Below are positions 61,330 to 64,000 of a DNA stretch of 64,000 bases, in pieces; position 1 is the stretch's first letter; every line of letters starts with the position of its first letter. The stretch spans positions 10,312,001 through 10,376,000 of the forward strand of contig OX345636.1 of NCBI GenBank assembly GCA_947044365.1, given 5' to 3'. The stretch is from Petrosia ficiformis. Taxonomy: Eukaryota > Porifera > Demospongiae > Haplosclerida > Petrosiidae. The translations under genes were made by a program, and so were the position numbers. The notes under the pieces are model-generated. The model was given only the letters and a program-made list of their open reading frames with translations. It did no database searches and was not told the origin of the DNA.

Positions 61330-62065
61330 ATTTCTACACACTACTTAAACAGAAAGGCTCATGTGAATGTATACAAACTCCATTGTAGGACATGTAATGC
61401 ATGCATTCACATGTATACTTGTACCTGTATTGATAGCATGATACATACTACAGTGTGCAAACATGTACATATCGTTGATCTGATATATAACAAAAGTAGT
61501 ACCCATCCTTCAAGCGACAATCAAGATGATGAATTTTTAAAAAGCACTATTTCACAGAAACTTTGGCGAAAGAAACACCCAATTCAAAGGTACAAAACAT
61601 ACAATTAACGGTAATGAGAGAAAGTATGGCCATTATGATAAAAGTGAGTGCTAATTGTAATAATATTGAAGCATTGCATATTAGGGCTGTGCAATTGCAA
61701 TAATTAAGGCCATCCAAATCCATGATAAAACAGCTACTAAGTCTGTTTTATTACCAAACAAACGATATGCGCCAAACAGTAATATGGAAAAGTAACTTAG
61801 ATTTTATTCTACCAGGAAAAGAAGGGTCACAACCAGCCGTTGGGCTAAACCAAATGAAGAAGATATAAGTAACTCTAAGGCAACACTTATGAATTCTTCT
61901 GGTATAACAGTATGTGGTATATGCTTTATAGAAGAAGATAACATGTACACTGAGGTTATTGACTGGCTACAATGTGAAAAATGCTCAATATGGGTTCACA
62001 AACAATGCGTTAAAGCACCAATGTTACTTAATAGTGACACATTTCTTTGTGAATACTGTACATAA
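61330..62065 (+). pseudogene. Second MULE remnant: SWIM and PHD exons
   Basis: The frame 61363-61608 has CRTCNACIHMYTCTCIDSM and TTVCKHVH, the same SWIM motif as in the first MULE, with an upstream stop after CECIQTPL in another frame. Exon 61815-62065 (acceptor TTCTACCAG) reads KRRVTTSRWAKP, CGICFIEEDNMY, WLQCEKCSIWVHKQC and CEYCT before TAA, a complete PHD finger. The first MULE has the same order in one exon; here an intron of ~200 bases separates the two, and the transposase core was not found. Confidence 0.75.
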
Positions 62066-62148
62066 TAAACTAGACAATACAATTACATATATATAATAAG
62101 ATTTATAACTCAGTGAATTTATATGGTTAATAATAACATTGAGCTTAT

Positions 62149-62149
<1 letters not shown>

Positions 62150-62192
<43 letters not shown>

Positions 62193-62205
62193 TATATATA
62201 TATAA
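62150..62205. repeat. TA microsatellite
   Basis: A nearly pure (TA)n tract just after the MULE remnant. Confidence 0.9.
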
Positions 62206-62479
62206 TTATATTTACATTAATAATTCAGAATTATAATTATAATATTATTATATAGCTATAAATTATTATCAAAACTATAAATTACTATAATATGGACAAA
62301 GAAGTAATTAGCATAAATTATGCACTCACCTGATAAAATTCTTGATAAACATTTCGGTGGGCGCGGTCACTCCTTCGCATTTAATTGGAAACCTTCTCTC
62401 TTTAATGGCTAGTATAGGAGATTAGTGCCACCATTTTATGGTGCACAATGCGTGACTCAGATCACGTCGCGATCACGTA

Positions 62480-62690
62480 CCTGGAGACCACGCCCTCTCC
62501 CGAACGCAAAATGGCGGTTAAGCGGGAAGGGCCTGGCAAAAGTCATGTTCTTCCACGGTTTCATAGACAATGAATGCGGTCACGTTATGATGATGTAATT
62601 ATAATAAGTGTAAACTATGCAAATAGCCTCATCAATAGCCAAAGCAACAGTCCAAATTTTAGAAACAAGCATTGTCAAGCATACACCTCC
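62480..62690. repeat. Inverse copy of the repeat at 37815-38060
   Basis: GGAGACCACGCCC, CGCAAAATGGCGGTTAAGCG and GAAACAAGC mirror the first locus. It is followed by an AGTCTCGCGTAGCAAGACC tip seen in similar form at 8555. Confidence 0.75.
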
Positions 62691-63479
62691 AGCTAACTGA
62701 CAGCATTAGTCTCGCGTAGCAAGACCCAACCCTCTGCTGTACGACGGGAAAGGTCTGGTGGAATGATATACTAGCTTTCGTCAAGTACCACCAGATTTTG
62801 GACATTTATTTAGATAACCACGTGTTTGTTTAGAGGCGAGAAAACGAGAAAAATATCACGCACGTTATCAATAACTCCCGCAAGTACAATTTTAATTATC
62901 ACGCGTGCTTCTTAAGGCTGTCACGGAGAGTGAAGAATTATTCCTATAATGATGATGTCACTCAACGAGAAGCAACAGATAAGGAATCAGAGCATGCCTA
63001 GTTCTGTTACATCTGCATCTACAAATGTCGTCTAGTGCTGCCTGTAGCAGCACTAGATGACAATTTGTTGGCAGTCTTAAGTGCATTGCAGCATCAATAG
63101 AAAATGATGGTGTAGACTTTGTGTCTGAGTTGGCTGTACGCTTCGTAAATGAACCAAGCAATCACCATCTGATGCAGCTAAGAAAAAAAGTCGTAGAAGT
63201 CCAAAAACTGTAGTGTTTAAATTCTGGCTTACTTGCCTAGCTAGAATTAATTTTATCACAACTGAATAGTTCAGGCCTAGGTAAGATACTACTTAGAAGT
63301 GTTTCGCCTAAAATAATTGTGATATCTTTACTTAAACAGTAAGGTACAACAACTCAAAAGTCAACATGCATCAATCAAAACATGTGTTCTAACTGGGCAT
63401 GCTCAGAAACTTCCACAAAATAATTAACACACTACATTCCTTCCCACTTATTTTACAATACATACATAATTTGATTAGA
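62691..63479. other. No gene recognised; probable Gypsy 3' flank or LTR
   Basis: A short inverted repeat, GTCGTCTAGTGCTGC / GCAGCACTAGATGAC, sits at 63027-63062. The part just below 63480 follows the Gypsy stop codon and may contain its polypurine tract and LTR, which I could not delimit. Confidence 0.4.
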
Positions 63480-64000
63480 TCATTCAGCAATACTGGTCAT
63501 GATATCTTTGTGGTGGTTGACAAATTCGTTGTAGATACGGAGATGTCCGTATTTTGGTCTGTGCCGTAAATGAATCTTCTGTATTCGTTTCAGTACTCTC
63601 ATTCTGTGTGATTTCTTGATTGTGATTCGTTAAATCGGTATCAGGGTCAACTGAGCTAACATTCTCTTTCAGGTACATTTGATCTTTGTGTTGCCTACAA
63701 TATGATCCATCCAATAGTCTTACTACAAATGACAAATCTCCCTTCTTAACAGTAATTACTCCTTCTATCCATTTGTCTTCATGCCTTTGTAACTCTTACC
63801 ATTACCGCCTGTCCTACTTCCAACTCTCTTTCTTTGCTTCTCCTATCATGATTCATTTTCTGGTCTCCTTGTTTGTTTTGATTGTTAACTTGACTGTTTG
63901 GTTTAACGAGATCTAATACTGTCTGTACATCACGTTTCAACATCAATGAACATGGTTTCAAGCCAGTAACTGAATGAGGTGTTGAACGATATTTAAGCAG
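63480..64000 (-). mobile_element. Ty3/Gypsy element C, 3' end of integrase, runs off the window
   Basis: On minus from 64000: integrase end with SVTGLKPCSLMLKRDVQTVL and LDLVKPNSQVNNQ, ELEVGQAVMVRV, then a frame change near 63785 and KKGDLSFVVRLLDGSYCRQH to a stop at about 63484. The motif layout matches fragment B's GRQLKTVLDLLKPN region but the sequence is clearly different, so it is another Gypsy family. The rest lies beyond the window. Confidence 0.8.

Overview
The window looks like a piece of an animal nuclear genome that is AT-rich, intron-rich and heavily invaded by transposable elements. Many short ORFs only make sense as exons joined by GT-AG introns. A metazoan-type caspase next to Death domains, together with PHD, C2H2, USP, RecQ-like and piggyBac-type pieces, points to an early-branching metazoan. 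A demosponge such as Amphimedon is my best guess, but this is inference because no alignment could be run. No rRNA, tRNA or CRISPR locus was recognised.

Layout. 0-8 kb: five 3' exons of an ES1/ElbB-type (GATD3-like) DJ-1-superfamily gene on +, with introns full of foldback and tandem repeats. 9.2-10.6 kb: a two-exon SF2 DEAH-box helicase on + with a reading-frame conflict at its intron. 10.6-16.8 kb: no gene seen, only dispersed repeats. 16.87-19.61 kb: a decayed Mutator-like element (C2H2 fingers, MULE transposase, SWIM, PHD) with ~45-bp terminal inverted repeats, followed directly by a RecQ-type helicase N-terminus. 19.8-25 kb: foldback elements and a stray copy of the last GATD3-like exon. 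25.3-37.0 kb: Death-domain pseudogene, then a caspase plus two-Death-domain gene on -, whose 5' exons probably lie at 36.5-37.0 kb across a repeat-filled intron. 37.4-43.8 kb: RecQ-like fragments and a TIR-bounded element with an intron-containing integrase-like gene (Ginger-like). 46.1-51.3 kb: a pogo-type miniature element, then two Gypsy fragments arranged tail to tail, one of them interrupted by a piggyBac-type miniature element with TTAA target sites. 51.3-55.3 kb: a second, compact copy of the caspase-family gene that has lost its caspase exon but keeps a transmembrane exon and both Death domains. 56.0-56.9 kb: exons of a single-pass membrane protein with a piggyBac transposase fragment in the intron. 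57.0-59.2 kb: a tandem-repeat block, then a TATA-box gene for a multi-pass membrane protein with three frame breaks. 60-64 kb: repeats, a USP-like exon, a second MULE SWIM/PHD remnant, and the 3' end of another Gypsy element on -.

The most interesting part is the paralogous pair at 27.6-37.0 kb and 52.7-55.3 kb. The caspase domain sits in one symmetric (phase 1-1) exon. The second copy still carries the last ~19 bases and splice donor of that exon, so it seems to be a deletion product that turned a caspase into an in-frame membrane/Death-domain protein. Other notable items are the helicase, the MULE with a C-terminal PHD finger, the Pack-MULE-like insertion at 31.05-31.61 kb and the Ginger-like element. 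Exon boundaries were read by eye from GT-AG signals and phase; all family names rest on motif recognition only.
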